A stretch of 64,000 bases of DNA, taken from Dyadobacter sp. CY312. GTDB taxonomy: Bacteria; Bacteroidota; Bacteroidia; Cytophagales; Spirosomataceae. A program made the position numbers and the translations under genes. Below the pieces are notes generated by a model. It did not search any database and had not been told where the DNA came from. It saw nothing but the letters and a program-made list of their open reading frames with translations. The DNA lies in contig NZ_JAJUXG010000001.1 of assembly GCF_021390535.1 (NCBI RefSeq), forward strand, positions 744,001 through 808,000. The letters are read 5' to 3'. Each line of letters starts with the position of its first letter. Within the stretch, counting starts at the first letter, position 1. This document shows, one piece after another, positions 63,805 through 64,000 of the stretch.

Positions 63805-64000
63805 ATGCAATTACTAGACGGGAAGGCGATATCTTCTCAAATCAAATCCGAAATTAAAGTTGAAGTTGAAAACTGGGTGGCTTCTGGTGGCAAAAAACCA
63901 CATTTGGCGGCTATACTTGTTGGTCAGGACGGTGCAAGCGAAACTTATGTAGCATCAAAAATACGGAGCTGCGAAGAAATTGGCTTCACTTCTACCCTGC
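63805..64000 (+). CDS. folD: Methylenetetrahydrofolate dehydrogenase/cyclohydrolase, partial
   Basis: The first 65 codons of FolD, cut by the window end. The start [17 protein letters not shown] and the block [19 protein letters not shown] with the catalytic lysine region are those of bifunctional FolD, which interconverts methylene- and formyl-tetrahydrofolate. The rest of the protein, including the NADP-binding half, lies outside. Confidence 0.94.
   Translation, partial: MQLLDGKAISSQIKSEIKVEVENWVASGGKKPHLAAILVGQDGASETYVASKIRSCEEIGFTSTL

Noticed and set aside
1..64000. tRNA, rRNA, riboswitch or insertion sequence
   Set aside because: I looked in the gaps for cloverleaf ends, transposase motifs and long terminal inverted repeats and found none; a covariance model scan would be needed for certainty.

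Overview
The window looks like a chromosomal segment of a Bacteroidota bacterium, most likely Cytophagales (Dyadobacter-like; the genus is an inference from gene repertoire). Supporting signs are type IX secretion (T9SS) C-terminal sorting domains, a TonB-dependent receptor with an N-terminal carboxypeptidase-like domain, DUF1080 and TIM-barrel sugar isomerase genes, a CotH surface protein, AT-rich intergenic DNA, and several promoters of the Bacteroidota type (TAnnTTTG around -7, with a T-rich or TTTG element about 20 bases upstream). No rRNA, tRNA, CRISPR array, prophage or insertion sequence was recognised.

Layout. 1-4421: partial CTP synthase (pyrG), carboxynorspermidine decarboxylase (nspC), and an exonuclease/bestrophin pair. 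4744-12294: a small exported protein, an AraC-type regulator and a tripartite RND efflux pump in the order tolC-RND-adaptor. 12310-16519: two exported proteins of unknown role, an MFS transporter and a sugar isomerase-like protein. 16848-22527: the most unusual part. Four genes encode a coiled-coil protein, a membrane-anchored coiled-coil protein, a membrane-anchored Ppx/GppA-like (ASKHA-fold) protein and a small polytopic membrane protein. They run directly, with a 19-base overlap, into a putative PD-(D/E)XK nuclease and an N6-adenine DNA methyltransferase, which together look like a type II restriction-modification pair. 22680-28954: MFS transporter, a chromosomal ParA/ribbon-helix-helix pair, GNAT, DinB-like protein, and a divergent EamA exporter/MocR regulator pair. 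29164-33727: metal-transport unit (P-type ATPase, Cys/His-rich small protein, TonB receptor).

33954-40069: a flavin/PNPOx-like protein, a DUF1080 protein and a Tat-exported TIM-barrel protein, then three consecutive exported Ig-like proteins, the last with a T9SS domain. 40340-48895: FtsX/MacB-type permease, alpha/beta hydrolase, a redoxin without its cysteine pair, the radical-SAM/partner DNA-repair pair, an M61 peptidase and a GNAT enzyme. 49105-53703: a giant CotH protein with three near-identical 945-base repeats. 53867-64000: lspA, a small tyrosine-phosphatase-like protein, both aconitase types in tandem, topA, a sirtuin lacking its zinc cysteines, and partial folD.

Housekeeping genes (pyrG, acnA/acnB, topA, folD) flank a middle rich in envelope, efflux and surface functions. 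REP-like structured repeats lie in three intergenic regions (25936-26032, 57239-57287, 62879-62964), and one appears to carry the promoter of the downstream sirtuin gene.
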